Shown here one piece after another: positions 1 through 8,785 of a stretch of DNA of 64,000 bases. The DNA comes from Streptomyces sp. YIM 130001 (GTDB lineage Bacteria; Actinomycetota; Actinomycetes; Streptomycetales; Streptomycetaceae). The DNA is taken from assembly GCF_003574445.1 (NCBI RefSeq), contig NZ_KZ984548.1, forward strand, positions 157,091 through 221,090, written 5' to 3'. Position numbers and translations under genes: made by a program. Numbering within the stretch: the stretch's first letter is position 1; every line of letters starts with the position of its first letter. The notes under the pieces are model-generated. The model searched no databases and was not told the DNA's origin. It was given only the letters and a program-made list of their open reading frames with translations.

Positions 1-158
1 TCGCCGGTGCGTTCGTCGGCGGCTGGCTGTCCACCCGGCTCCTGGACCGGCCGATATCCACGGACTTCTACGACGGGGCGACCTGGGTCGCGGCGATCGG
101 CGGCTCCCTGGTGCTGCTGATCGCCTACCGGCTGCTGTTCGGCCACTCGCGGCGCTGA
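1..158 (+). CDS. GlsB/YeaQ/YmgE-like membrane protein (3' end)
   Basis: The reading frame is open from the window edge to TGA at 156-158 and gives about 51 C-terminal residues. They contain a glycine-rich helix (AGAFVGGWLSTRLL), a short polar loop (DFYDGATW) and a second hydrophobic helix ending in RLLFGHSRR. This is the layout of the last two membrane segments of GlsB/YeaQ/YmgE (transglycosylase-associated) small stress-response membrane proteins. The start lies outside the window. Its molecular function is not established in the family, and the assignment rests on this short tail only. Confidence 0.7.
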   Translation, partial: AGAFVGGWLSTRLLDRPISTDFYDGATWVAAIGGSLVLLIAYRLLFGHSRR

Positions 159-178
159 CCGCCGCCTTCGCCGTCATC

Positions 179-210
179 GAGCTGCCGTCCGGGGAACCGG
201 GCGGCAGCTC
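179..210 (+). terminator. Hairpin after the GlsB-like gene
   Basis: GAGCTGCCG at 179-187 pairs with CGGCAGCTC at 202-210 around a GC-rich loop. It follows the stop codon by about 20 nt and is placed as a transcription terminator. There is no long T tract, which is usual in streptomycetes. Confidence 0.55.
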
Positions 211-253
211 TCGCGTTCACCGGCGCCGCTGCGCTGCGTGACCTGGACCACGT

Positions 254-268
254 ACGAAACGGTTTCGT
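254..268. promoter_or_regulatory. Palindromic operator 1 for the adjacent TetR regulator
   Basis: ACGAAAC-G-GTTTCGT is a perfect 7-bp inverted repeat about a single central base. A second copy lies 48 bp downstream (302-316). Both lie upstream of the TetR gene starting at 378, so autoregulation by that protein is the simplest reading; this is inferred from position and symmetry. Confidence 0.7.
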
Positions 269-301
269 TTCGCAGCGCGCAGGGGTTACTCTCGGACGGG
301 T

Positions 302-316
302 ACGAAACAGTTTCGT
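302..316. promoter_or_regulatory. Palindromic operator 2 for the adjacent TetR regulator
   Basis: ACGAAAC-A-GTTTCGT has the same two arms as the copy at 254-268. The centres are 48 bp apart, so the two sites do not share a turn of helix exactly. The site lies 62 bp before the chosen start of the regulator and would overlap or follow its promoter. Confidence 0.7.
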
Positions 317-377
317 TCCTGCGGTGCATCCCCAGTGCCCGAGGTGCGGAACCAATTCAGCGGAAGGTGCACAGGAC

Positions 378-977
378 ATGGTGGAAGCCGCGACGGGCCG
401 TCGCAGCCGGATCACGCCGGAGCGCGAGTCCGAGCTGTACCTCGCCGTGCTCGACCTGCTCGGCGAGGTCGGCTACGAGGCGCTCACCATGGACACCGTC
501 GCCGCCCGGACCCGCTCCAGCAAGGCCACCCTCTACCGCCAGTGGGGCGGCAAGGCCGAACTGGTCGTCCGGGCCCTGCGGCACAACAAGCCGCTGGGCG
601 TCGACCGGGTCGGCGGCATCGACACCGGAACGCTGCGCGGCGATCTGCACGCTCTGCACGACCAGCAGGACGTATGCGAATTCGAGCGGTCCTCCGCGCT
701 GATGCGCGGCCTGGCCACGGCGGTGCACCACAACCCCGACCTGCGCCAGGCCCTGTGCGAACTGCTCATCGACCCTGAACTGGCGGAGCTGCGCAAAATG
801 CTGCAGCGGGCCGTCGACCGGGGCGAGATCCGCCCGGACAACCCGGCCAAGGACTACGTCCTGCACATGCTCGTCGGAGCGATAGGGACCCGCGCCCTGA
901 TCGACGAGCTGCCCCCGGACCAGCAATTCCTCCACTCGTACATCGAAGCCGTGGTGCTCCCCGCCCTCGGCGCCTGA
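378..977 (+). CDS. TetR/AcrR-family regulator of the MMPL gene (probable)
   Basis: A 199-residue one-component repressor. The N-terminal helix-turn-helix covers about residues 15-60: a first helix ending in LLGEVGYEALTM, then the typical recognition segment TVAARTRSSKATLYRQWGGKAELV. The rest is a helical ligand-binding domain of the usual TetR length. I place the start at ATG 378, preceded by GGAAGG at 362-367, rather than at the upstream in-frame ATG 324. Two palindromic operators lie just upstream. The MMPL transporter gene begins 154 bp downstream in the same direction and is the likely target. The ligand is unknown. Confidence 0.85.
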   Translation: MVEAATGRRSRITPERESELYLAVLDLLGEVGYEALTMDTVAARTRSSKATLYRQWGGKAELVVRALRHNKPLGVDRVGGIDTGTLRGDLHALHDQQDVCEFERSSALMRGLATAVHHNPDLRQALCELLIDPELAELRKMLQRAVDRGEIRPDNPAKDYVLHMLVGAIGTRALIDELPPDQQFLHSYIEAVVLPALGA

Positions 978-1131
978 TCTCCCCACACCGGAACCCGCGC
1001 GTACACCGTCGTACGCCGGGCTCCCGCACCACAGCACCTGACGCGACCGCTCACGTCGTCGGGCCGATGCTCCACGCCCCAGGGCCCCCACCTGGCCCAA
1101 GTACCACGACCTGACCGGGAGTTACGTCCTC

Positions 1132-4100
1132 GTGGCCACTTTCCTCTACAAACTGGGCAAGCTCGCCTTCCGGCGACGCCACCTCGTCACCCTCCTCTGG
1201 GTGGCCCTACTCGCGCTCGCCGGAGTCGGTGCCTCGCAGGCGCCGGTGGCCGGCAACAGCTCGTTCTCGATCCCCGGAACCGAGGCCCAGAAGGCCTTCG
1301 ACCTGCTGGAGGAACGGTTCCCCGGAGCCAGCGCGGACGGCGCCACCGCGCGCGTCGTCTTCAAGGCCCCCGACGGCGAGAAGATCGCTTCCGCCGACAA
1401 CCGGGACACCGTGCGCGAGACCGTCAAGGAGCTCGGCAGGGACTCCGAGGTCGCCTCGGTCATGGACCCGTTCCAGGCCAAGGCGGTCAGCCAGGACGGT
1501 ACGACGGCCTACGCCCAGGTCTCGTACAAGGTGTCCGGCATGGAGCTCGAGGACTCCTCACGGGAAGCGCTCGAGGACACCGCGAAGGACGCCCGCGACA
1601 GCGGCCTGACCGTCGAGATCGGCGGTGACGCGCTCCAGGCGGTGCCCGAGACGGGCGCCACCGAGATCATCGGCATCGGCGTCGCCGCAGTCGTCCTCAT
1701 CATCACCTTCGGATCGCTGGTCGCGGCCGGACTGCCGCTGCTGACCGCACTGATCGGCGTCGGCATCGGCGTCTCCACGATCACCGCACTGGCCAGTGTC
1801 ATGGACCTGGGCTCGACCACCTCGATCCTGGCCATGATGATCGGCCTCGCCGTCGGCATCGACTACGCCCTCTTCATCGTCTCCCGCTACCGCGCCGAAC
1901 TGGCCGAGGGCCGAGAACGCGAGGAAGCCGCCGGACGAGCAGTCGGAACCGCCGGTTCCGCAGTGGTCTTCGCCGGCCTCACCGTCGTGATCGCCCTCGT
2001 CGGCCTCGCGGTGGTCAACATCCCGATGCTCACCAAGATGGGTATCGCCGCCGCCGGCACGGTCGTGATCGCGGTCCTGATCGCCCTCACCATGATCCCC
2101 GCGCTGCTCGGCTACGCGGGGCGCCGGGTGCGCCCCATGGGCGCCAAGCGCAAGAAGCGCGACCGCAAGAAGGCCGAGGCGGCAGACGGCCCGGCCCACG
2201 CGGCTCCCGCGAGCGAGGCTCCCCGCAAGGAGGGCGCCGGCACCCGCTGGGCGCGCTTCGTCCTGCGCCACCCCGTCGCCGTACTGCTGCTCGCGGTCCT
2301 CGGCCTCGGCGCCGCCGCCCTACCGGCCTCGTCGCTCGAACTCGGCCTGCCCGACGACGGCGCACAGCCCACAAGCACCACCCAGCGCAAGGCCTACGAC
2401 CTGCTCTCCGACGGCTTCGGCCCCGGCTTCAACGGCCCCCTGATGGTCGTCGTCGACGCCGGCTCCAGCGACAGCCCCAAGCAGGCCGTCAAGGAGGTCT
2501 CGGACACCGTCAAGGGCCTCGACAACGTCACCACGGTGACCCCGGCGACGTTCAACAAGTCCGGCGACGCCGCGATGATCAATGTCGTCCCCGACTCCAA
2601 GCCGTCCTCCGTCGAGACCGAGGACCTGGTGCACGCCATCCGCGACGCGGGCGGCGACCTCAAGGCCACGACCGATGCGAACGTCCTGGTCACCGGCACC
2701 ACGGCGATGAACACCGACGTCTCGCAGAAGCTGAACGACGCGCTCCTGCCCTACCTCGCGCTCGTCGTGGGCCTGGCCTTCCTGCTCCTGATCATCGTCT
2801 TCCGGTCGATCCTGGTGCCCCTCAAGGCGGCCCTCGGCTTCCTGCTCTCCGTGCTCGCCGCGCTCGGCGCCGTCGTCGCCGTGTTCCAGTGGGGCTGGCT
2901 CGGCTCGCTGCTCGGCGTCGAGGAGACCGGTCCGGTCATGTCGATGATGCCGATCTTCATGGTGGGCGTCGTCTTCGGCCTGGCGATGGACTACGAGGTC
3001 TTCCTGGTCACCCGCATGCGAGAGGCGTACGTCCACGGCGAGAGCCCACGCGAAGCGATCGTCACCGGCTTCACGCACGGCGCGCGGGTGGTGACGGCGG
3101 CCGCCGTGATCATGATCGCGGTCTTCTCCGGCTTCATCGGCTCCAGCGAGTCGATGGTCAAGATGATCGGCTTCGGTCTCGCCATCGCCGTGCTCTTCGA
3201 CGCGTTCATCGTCCGCATGGCCATCGTTCCCGCGGTGCTCGCGCTGCTCGGCCGCGCTGCCTGGTGGCTGCCGCGCTGGCTGGACCGCGCGCTGCCGAAC
3301 GTCGACGTCGAGGGCGAGGGCCTGGCCAAGTACGTTGCCGCCTCGGCGGGTTCGGGCGCCGATCCGGTGGGGGTTCCGGCCGCCGTCGGCGCCGTGGCGC
3401 CGACCGATGCGCTCCAGCCGGCCGACGCGGTCACCCGGACCACCGCGTTCGCCCCGGCCGATGCCGTCGAGCCGGCCGGAGCCGGCATCCGCGGCACGGT
3501 CAGGGACGCCGCGGGCGAGGGGCTCCCGCGCGCCGCGGTCACCCTGATCTCGGTGACCGGTGACCAGTTGGGCCGCTCCACCGCCCACGTCGACGGCTCC
3601 TACGACCTCGACGTTCCCGGCCCCGGCAGCTACGGCCTGATCGTCGCCGCAGAAGGCCACCAGCCCCAGGCCGCCACGGTCGTCGTACGCGAGGACGTCC
3701 TCGGCTACGACATCCGCCTCGCCGCGTCCAACGGCCCGGCAGGACTGGTCCGTTGCCCCGACGGCGGACCCGTGTCCGGCGCCCGGGTCGTGGTGACCGA
3801 CGCGGGCGGCGAGGTCCTGGCCACCGCCACGACCGGCGAACGCGGCGGCTTCGACTTCGAGGAGCTGACCTCGGGCGCGGCCACCGTCACCGTCAGCGCA
3901 CCGGGCTTCCGCCCCGCGGCACGGACGGTGGAAACGGGCGAACGGGCGGGTAACCGCCTGGAGTTCGACCTGGTCGCGACCGCCCGCGTGCAGGGCACCG
4001 TACGCTCAGCGGCGAACGGCGGCCCGCTCCCCGACGCCCTCGTCACGCTGCTCGACTCGGCGGGCGAAGTGGTGGCCACCTCCACCACGGGCGACGACGG

Positions 4101-4239
4101 TGCGTATGCCTTCACCGACCTGGACGCCGGTGAGTACTCGGTGATCGCCAGCGGCTACCCGCCCGTGGCGAACGTGCTGCACACCGCGGGCCCGGACGCC
4201 GCCGAGTTCGACATCGAACTGAGCCACGACCTGCCCTGA
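1132..4239 (+). CDS. MMPL/RND-family transporter with C-terminal regulatory-like repeats
   Basis: A 1035-residue inner-membrane transporter with a GTG start. Residues 1-755 form the classic MMPL fold: TM1 near residues 17-35, a periplasmic domain, a block of five TM helices, a cytosolic Arg/Lys-rich linker near 335-370, then the second half with another periplasmic domain and TM block. Acidic motifs typical of the proton pathway are seen (GLAVGIDYALFIVSRYR near 240; GLAMDYEVFLVTRMRE near 620). Unusually, residues 785-1035 carry three tandem modules of about 80 residues, each opening with a G.V....G.P...A.V.L pattern, like carboxypeptidase-regulatory or CnaB beta-sandwiches. The upstream TetR gene probably controls it. 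Lipid or drug export is plausible; the substrate is unknown. Confidence 0.85.
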   Translation: MATFLYKLGKLAFRRRHLVTLLWVALLALAGVGASQAPVAGNSSFSIPGTEAQKAFDLLEERFPGASADGATARVVFKAPDGEKIASADNRDTVRETVKELGRDSEVASVMDPFQAKAVSQDGTTAYAQVSYKVSGMELEDSSREALEDTAKDARDSGLTVEIGGDALQAVPETGATEIIGIGVAAVVLIITFGSLVAAGLPLLTALIGVGIGVSTITALASVMDLGSTTSILAMMIGLAVGIDYALFIVSRYRAELAEGREREEAAGRAVGTAGSAVVFAGLTVVIALVGLAVVNIPMLTKMGIAAAGTVVIAVLIALTMIPALLGYAGRRVRPMGAKRKKRDRKKAEAADGPAHAAPASEAPRKEGAGTRWARFVLRHPVAVLLLAVLGLGAAALPASSLELGLPDDGAQPTSTTQRKAYDLLSDGFGPGFNGPLMVVVDAGSSDSPKQAVKEVSDTVKGLDNVTTVTPATFNKSGDAAMINVVPDSKPSSVETEDLVHAIRDAGGDLKATTDANVLVTGTTAMNTDVSQKLNDALLPYLALVVGLAFLLLIIVFRSILVPLKAALGFLLSVLAALGAVVAVFQWGWLGSLLGVEETGPVMSMMPIFMVGVVFGLAMDYEVFLVTRMREAYVHGESPREAIVTGFTHGARVVTAAAVIMIAVFSGFIGSSESMVKMIGFGLAIAVLFDAFIVRMAIVPAVLALLGRAAWWLPRWLDRALPNVDVEGEGLAKYVAASAGSGADPVGVPAAVGAVAPTDALQPADAVTRTTAFAPADAVEPAGAGIRGTVRDAAGEGLPRAAVTLISVTGDQLGRSTAHVDGSYDLDVPGPGSYGLIVAAEGHQPQAATVVVREDVLGYDIRLAASNGPAGLVRCPDGGPVSGARVVVTDAGGEVLATATTGERGGFDFEELTSGAATVTVSAPGFRPAARTVETGERAGNRLEFDLVATARVQGTVRSAANGGPLPDALVTLLDSAGEVVATSTTGDDGAYAFTDLDAGEYSVIASGYPPVANVLHTAGPDAAEFDIELSHDLP

Positions 4240-4260
4240 CCGGCAACAGCGCACCACAAG

Positions 4261-4300
4261 GACGAGGTCCCCGGCCGGAACCACCGGCCGGGGACCTCGT
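4261..4300. terminator. Strong bidirectional terminator
   Basis: A long GC-rich inverted repeat (arms GAGGTCCCCGGCCGG and CCGGCCGGGGACCTC) lies between the convergent MMPL gene (+) and yajQ (-). It can terminate both transcripts. Confidence 0.85.
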
Positions 4301-4383
4301 TCGTCCGCCCCGTTCCACCTCGCCCGACTCGAGGCATCGCGGGCCGGCGGCAGTTCACGCCGGCCTGCGGTATCGGGCACCGC

Positions 4384-4872
4384 CTAGCGGTAGTTCACGA
4401 ACTGCAGGTCGAACTCGAAATCGTGGCTCTTGAGGAGGGCGATCACCGACTGCAGGTCGTCGCGGCTCTTCGAGGTGACACGCAGCTCGTCACCCTGCAC
4501 CTGCGCCTTGATCCCCTTGGGGCCCTCGTCCCGGATGATCTTCGCGACCTTCTTCGCGTTCTCCTGGCTGATGCCCTCCTCGATCGAGGCGAAAATCTTG
4601 TACTCCTTGCCGGAGATCTGCGGCTCACCGGCATCGAGCGACTTCAGGGAGATGCCGCGCTTGATCAACTTCGACTGGAAGACGTCGAGGATCGCCTTCA
4701 CTCGTTCCTCGGAGTTCGCCTCCATCAGGATCTTCTCGCCGGACCAGGAGATCGAGGCGCCGACGTTCTTGAAGTCGTAGCGCTGCGAGATCTCCTTGCC
4801 GGCCTGGTTGAGGGCGTTGTCGACCTCCTGCCGCTCGACCTTCGAGACGATGTCGAAACTGGAGTCGGCCAT
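4384..4872 (-). CDS. yajQ: YajQ-family nucleotide-binding protein
   Basis: A 162-residue cytosolic protein matching the YajQ (UPF0234) family over its full length, opening [20 protein letters not shown] and ending FDLQFVNYR. It contains the two ferredoxin-like halves and the conserved RYDFK segment near residue 30. Homologues bind nucleotides, and some bind cyclic di-GMP; the role in streptomycetes is not settled. The start at 4872 is chosen because the family begins with this MADSSFD motif; the frame is open further upstream. It is a lone gene facing the MMPL gene. Confidence 0.9.
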   Translation of the reverse strand: MADSSFDIVSKVERQEVDNALNQAGKEISQRYDFKNVGASISWSGEKILMEANSEERVKAILDVFQSKLIKRGISLKSLDAGEPQISGKEYKIFASIEEGISQENAKKVAKIIRDEGPKGIKAQVQGDELRVTSKSRDDLQSVIALLKSHDFEFDLQFVNYR

Positions 4873-5094
4873 GTCCTGTGGCTCCTTGTATCGGTGTGCG
4901 TATGTCGCTCTGCGTACGGGCTTGCACCGCAAAGCCTAGGCCCTGCACCGCCGCCCGGAGGGGGTACCGCCCGCCGCACACAGCACCTGCCCAGGACCGC
5001 CCCACCCACGATCAACCGGGTGGCGAACCACCCCTGGGCATCGGGTATCGTTTACGTCGTTGCCACGGAGCCCACAGCTTCGAGCAGCCACCCA

Positions 5095-5176
5095 GGCGGT
5101 GTGCCCGAGCGGCCAAAGGGAGCAGACTGTAAATCTGCCGGCTCAGCCTTCCCAGGTTCGAATCCTGGCGCCGCCA
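5095..5176 (+). tRNA. tRNA-Tyr (GTA)
   Basis: The acceptor arms GGCGGTG (5095-5101) and CGCCGCC (5169-5175) pair, the anticodon loop reads CTGTAAA (anticodon GTA), and there is a class II extended variable arm, as expected for bacterial tRNA-Tyr. The T arm CCAGG-TTCGAAT-CCTGG is intact. The CCA end is not encoded. Confidence 0.95.
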
Positions 5177-5184
5177 CACGGTAG

Positions 5185-5230
5185 GAAAGGCCCCGTGACC
5201 AGCGTGAATGCTGGCCACGGGGCCTTTCTT
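5185..5230 (+). terminator. Terminator after tRNA-Tyr
   Basis: GAAAGGCCCCGTGACCAGC pairs with CTGGCCACGGGGCCTTTC around a short loop, followed by TTCGTTTC. It starts 9 nt after the tRNA. Confidence 0.85.
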
Positions 5231-5346
5231 CGTTTCACGCCCCGAAGCCGGGGCGGCGTCCCCCGCGCGTCCCCCGACCTGTCAGTCCACGGGTCGTCCG
5301 TAAAGCGTCCAGGATTCGTGGGGCCGCAGTGGGGCAGCGCCCGTTG

Positions 5347-6003
5347 TCAGTTGCCTGCCACGTCCTTCACCGCGACCGGGACGGGCGTCGTACCGCTGAT
5401 GAGTTCCAGGGTCAGTCCCGCAGTGGCCGTCGTCTCGATGAGGTCGGCGATCACGGCTGCCACGTCCTCGCGGGGGACGGGGCCGCGGCCGGTGGAGGCC
5501 TCCAGGCGTACCTGTCCGGTGCCTGCGTCGTCGGTGAGTTGGCCGGGGCGCAGGATCGTCCAGTCCAGGCCCGGACGGCCTCGTACGTGGTCGTCCGCCG
5601 CGCCCTTGGCGCGCAGGTAGGCGTCGAAGACCTCGTCCCCCTCGTGGGCGACGTCGGCGCCCATCGCGGAGACGACGATGTGGCGGCGTACTCCGGCACG
5701 TTCGGCCGCGTCGGCGAACAGCACGGCGGCATCCCGGTCCACCGTTACCTTGCGCTCGGTGCCACTGCCCGGACCCGCGCCTGCCGCGAAGACGGCGGCG
5801 GTCGCGCCCTGGAGATGGGCGGCCACCTCCTCGACCGTGGCCGATTCCAGGTCGCAGTTGACCGGCTCGGCCCCGGCCTCCCGTAGGTCGTCGCCCTGCT
5901 CGGGGTTGCGGATCAGGCCCGCGACTTCGTAACCGCGCGCAGCGAGCAGCCGCTCGAGCCGCAGCGCGATCTGACCGTGTCCTCCAGCAATGACAATGCG
6001 CAT
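5347..6003 (-). CDS. NAD(P)H-binding SDR-type oxidoreductase
   Basis: A 218-residue Rossmann protein of the atypical SDR/NmrA-like (NAD(P)-binding) group. The N-terminus MRIVIAGGHGQIALRLERLL carries the GGxGxI dinucleotide-binding glycine motif. The middle holds VVSAMGADV and YLRAKGAAD (a K in the usual YxxxK area), and the DWTILRPGQLTDD segment is typical of these proteins. The frame is open well upstream, but the start at 6003 is set by the MRIVIAGG motif. The substrate is unknown. A related but distinct paralogue lies at 12821-13462. Confidence 0.85.
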   Translation of the reverse strand: MRIVIAGGHGQIALRLERLLAARGYEVAGLIRNPEQGDDLREAGAEPVNCDLESATVEEVAAHLQGATAAVFAAGAGPGSGTERKVTVDRDAAVLFADAAERAGVRRHIVVSAMGADVAHEGDEVFDAYLRAKGAADDHVRGRPGLDWTILRPGQLTDDAGTGQVRLEASTGRGPVPREDVAAVIADLIETTATAGLTLELISGTTPVPVAVKDVAGN

Positions 6004-6312
6004 GTCTTCGACGGTACGCCGGGCGGCGCCCTCCTGCCGCCCAACCGCGACGCACCCCACCGGGGGTTTCCTGAACGTTCGGATACGCGCCCTGCGCGCC
6101 GGGCGCCTCAAGACGCGGAAACGTCTGCACGCGCGCGCAGGAGTCGCATGCCGGGTGTCAGTCAGCCGCTGACGGAGGACGCGAACGGCGTACGACGGTA
6201 GGGGGTTTGGTCCCCGTCCACGCGCGCGTAGTCGACGGGACGTCGGTTGACGCATCGAGTTGACGCCCGGGCCTCGGAGCACAATTCCAGCGGGCGGGCA
6301 GCTGGGGCGTGT
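6004..6312. other. Intergenic region with no gene seen
   Basis: This stretch lies between the start of the oxidoreductase gene and the end of the amidohydrolase gene, both on the minus strand. It must hold the oxidoreductase promoter. It contains CGCGCG runs but no clear gene, tRNA or hairpin that I can support. Confidence 0.5.
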
Positions 6313-7560
6313 TCAGGAAGCGCCGTTCCCCTTGGGCCGTCCCTGCCGGGGCAGATCGAGTGCGACGGCCGCCGCCGAGTCGCAGTACTCCCGCACCGCG
6401 CTGGTCCGCGCGACGACCCGGCCCCGGTGCACCACCACCCGGCTGTACGCGAGGGACAGCACGCTCCCGAGACGTTCACCGCGTACGGCGAGGAGTTCGG
6501 CGGGGAAGCCGGCCTCGACCCTGACCTCCGGCAGCCCCATCGCGGCTCGCGCCGTCGCACTCACCGCCGCGTACGCGTCGCCGGGACTGCGCCCGTGCTG
6601 GGACGCCAGCAGATACGCGGCCTCCAACGGGTCGCCACGTCCCACCGGATTCGCCACATCGCGCAGCGCGCCGCTACCGGCCGCGACCCGGACCCCGGCC
6701 GCCTGCAGCAGCCGTACCGGAGCGGCCCCCGTCCCGCGCTGCTCGAGGCCCCCGCAGTCGCCCTGGGGCAGGCAGACGACCGTCACACCGGCCGCCGCGA
6801 GGCTCTCGGCCGCCCGGGCCGCGCTGTCCGCCGCAAGCCTTCCGAGTCCTGAGCAGGGGCCGATGCTGACGGACGGACGCAGACCGCCGGCTATCGACGC
6901 GAGACGGGCGAGACGGGCCGGGTCGGAGCCATCGGTGTGCAGGTCGACCGGGCAGCCGTGCTCCGCGGCCACCTCGAGCACGGCCTCCACGTACCCCGTC
7001 GGATCCGGGTCCAGGTCCGGGCATCCGCCCACCACGCCGGCGCCCATCTTCACCGCGTCCCGCAGCATCGCGAGTCCGTCGGCCCCGGCGAGACCGGTGA
7101 GCAGCCGGGGGACCGCGACGGCGGTCAGGTCGGCGAGCCCTCGCAGCGAGCGGCGGGCCTGCAGCACGGCCTCCATCGGCCCCAGTCCGTGCACATCGCC
7201 GATCCGCACGTGCGAGCGCAACGCCGTGGCCCCGTGCCCGAGCTGCAGGAGAGCGGACTCGGTGGCCCGCCGCTGGACCTCCGGAACGTCGTACGAGACC
7301 GGGCCGTCGGCGTCGGCGGTCTGGGCCGTGGCGTGGTGGCCGTGTGGTTCGGCAGGGGCCGGCAGCAGCAGATAGCCGCCGAGGTCCACGCGCGCGGAGT
7401 GTGCCGTCAGGCTGCCCGCGGTGCCCACCGCTTCGATACGGCCGTGGCCCAACCTGACATCCACTGTCCTGCCGTCGGTGAGCTTTGCCCCGCTGAGCAG
7501 CAGGGCGCTCGCGTCCTCGGCGGCACCGTCACGGCGTGGCTGCGGCTGACTGTCGGGCAT
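6313..7560 (-). CDS. Amidohydrolase-family protein (cytosine-deaminase-like)
   Basis: A 415-residue TIM-barrel hydrolase-like protein. An N-terminal beta-domain (ALLLSGAKLTDGRTVDVRLGHGRIEAVG) and a C-terminal return (RGRVVARTSAVREY) flank the barrel, as in the cytosine deaminase/N-isopropylammelide subgroup. The metal motifs are altered: the first strand reads PAEPHGHHAT rather than EPHxHLD, the strand-5 region reads VDLHTDGSD, and the HxDE-type glutamate is not seen. Activity may therefore differ or be lost. It is monocistronic, with the tRNA-Thr and tRNA-Met genes divergent from it. Confidence 0.75.
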   Translation of the reverse strand: MPDSQPQPRRDGAAEDASALLLSGAKLTDGRTVDVRLGHGRIEAVGTAGSLTAHSARVDLGGYLLLPAPAEPHGHHATAQTADADGPVSYDVPEVQRRATESALLQLGHGATALRSHVRIGDVHGLGPMEAVLQARRSLRGLADLTAVAVPRLLTGLAGADGLAMLRDAVKMGAGVVGGCPDLDPDPTGYVEAVLEVAAEHGCPVDLHTDGSDPARLARLASIAGGLRPSVSIGPCSGLGRLAADSAARAAESLAAAGVTVVCLPQGDCGGLEQRGTGAAPVRLLQAAGVRVAAGSGALRDVANPVGRGDPLEAAYLLASQHGRSPGDAYAAVSATARAAMGLPEVRVEAGFPAELLAVRGERLGSVLSLAYSRVVVHRGRVVARTSAVREYCDSAAAVALDLPRQGRPKGNGAS

Positions 7561-7775
7561 CGCGCTCCTGGAAGGTCGTACGGCTGCAGGAGATCAAGAT
7601 CACGCAGCGTGGGACGAGCCTAGGGCGCCGCTTCACGGCGCCCGCGCAGGAGCGAAATAGTCGTACCGGCGTGGCCGACCGAGACCGCTGTGGCCTGTGG
7701 GGCAAGTGTCGAGAAGGGGGCAGCGAAACGGATTTGGGCGAACGGCAGCCGACCGTGTAATGTCTTCATCGCTCG

Positions 7776-7847
7776 CCCCAATAGCTCAGTCGGTAGAGCG
7801 TCTCCATGGTAAGGAGAAGGTCTACGGTTCGATTCCGTATTGGGGCT
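7776..7847 (+). tRNA. tRNA-Thr (GGT)
   Basis: GCCCCAA (7776-7782) pairs with TTGGGGC (7840-7846). The anticodon stem-loop TCTCC-ATGGTAA-GGAGA gives anticodon GGT. D and T arms are complete; the T loop reads TTCGATT. tRNA-Thr and tRNA-Met upstream of rpmG is a conserved actinobacterial arrangement. Confidence 0.95.
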
Positions 7848-7891
7848 CTGATGTGCGGCTCCCTCGCCTTCGGGTGAGGGGCTCGCATCAA

Positions 7892-7964
7892 AGCGGTGTA
7901 GCTCAGTCGGTAGAGCAAGCGGCTCATAATCGCTGTGTCACCGGTTCAAGTCCGGTCACCGCTA
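7892..7964 (+). tRNA. tRNA-Met (CAT), elongator type
   Basis: AGCGGTG (7892-7898) pairs with CACCGCT (7957-7963) and the loop CTCATAA gives anticodon CAT. The fully paired first acceptor position argues against the initiator tRNA. Confidence 0.92.
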
Positions 7965-8051
7965 CTGTTAGTAGCCGATTGTGGGGTCGGTCCTCCGATC
8001 GGCTACTCTTTTCTGCGTTAATCCGTCCAATGTCCGTCAAGGAGCACTCAC

Positions 8052-8216
8052 GTGGCTGCCACCGACGTCCGCCCGAAGATCACGCTGGCCTGCGTGGAGT
8101 GCAAGGAGCGGAACTACATCACCAAGAAGAACCGGCGTAACAACCCGGACCGTCTTGAGATGAAGAAGCACTGCCCGCGTTGCAACGCGCACACCGCGCA
8201 CCGCGAAACGCGCTGA
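8052..8216 (+). CDS. rpmG: Ribosomal protein L33 (zinc-ribbon form)
   Basis: A 54-residue protein of the large subunit with a GTG start and the [30 protein letters not shown] body split by a zinc ribbon: Cys pairs CVEC near residues 14-17 and CPRC near 41-44. The Cys-containing form is the zinc-dependent version; genomes like this usually also carry Cys-free copies under zinc control elsewhere. It precedes the hadA-hadB pair, as in mycobacteria. Confidence 0.95.
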   Translation: MAATDVRPKITLACVECKERNYITKKNRRNNPDRLEMKKHCPRCNAHTAHRETR

Positions 8217-8331
8217 AACAGGCTCGTACACGAGGCCGTCCCCACCAGTGGGGGCGGCCTCGCGTCGTGTCTCGGTGTCGTTTCTCAGGCCGCATCCGAT
8301 CCACCGATTCGTTGCAGGAGGTTCCGGACCC

Positions 8332-8784
8332 ATGGCGCTCGACCAGTCCTTCGTCGGACGGTCCTACCCGCCCACCGATCCGTACGAGGTCGGCCGGGAG
8401 AAGATCCGCGAATTCGCGGAGGCGGTAGGCGATTCCCACCCCGCGTACATCGACCGGGAGGCGGCCGAAGCGCTGGGGTATCCCGATGTGATCGCCCCGC
8501 CGACCTTTGTGTTCTCCATCGCTTTCAAAGCCGCGGGACAGGTGACCGGGGACCCGCAACTGGGCCTGGATTACAACCAGGTGGTGCACGGCGACCAGAA
8601 GTTCGCGTACACCCGCCCGGTGCGGGCCGGCGACCGGCTGAGCGTGACCACCACGATCGAGGCGATCAGGTCGATGGCGGGCAACGACATCCTCGACGTC
8701 CGTGCCGACGTCCACGACGAGGCGAACGAGCACGTGGTGACCGCCTCCATCAAGCTCGTGGCGCGCGCACCGGAGGAGAGCTGA
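8332..8784 (+). CDS. MaoC-like dehydratase, HadA-type subunit
   Basis: A 150-residue hot-dog protein of the FAS1-like/HadA type. The start is ATG 8332 after AGGAGG at 8316-8321. In the hydratase-2 region the motif reads AVGDSHPAYIDREAA and lacks the full Asp...His dyad pattern, as in the substrate-holding HadA subunit of mycobacterial 3-hydroxyacyl-ACP dehydratases. It is followed after 1 nt by the second MaoC gene, so the two are almost certainly co-translated partners. The acyl substrate in Streptomyces is not certain. Confidence 0.85.
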   Translation: MALDQSFVGRSYPPTDPYEVGREKIREFAEAVGDSHPAYIDREAAEALGYPDVIAPPTFVFSIAFKAAGQVTGDPQLGLDYNQVVHGDQKFAYTRPVRAGDRLSVTTTIEAIRSMAGNDILDVRADVHDEANEHVVTASIKLVARAPEES

Positions 8785-8785
8785 G

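Noticed and set aside
5347..6003. The two NmrA-like oxidoreductases (5347-6003, 12821-13462) as a recent duplication
   Set aside because: They share the fold and motifs but differ widely in sequence and context, so an old paralogy is the most that can be said.
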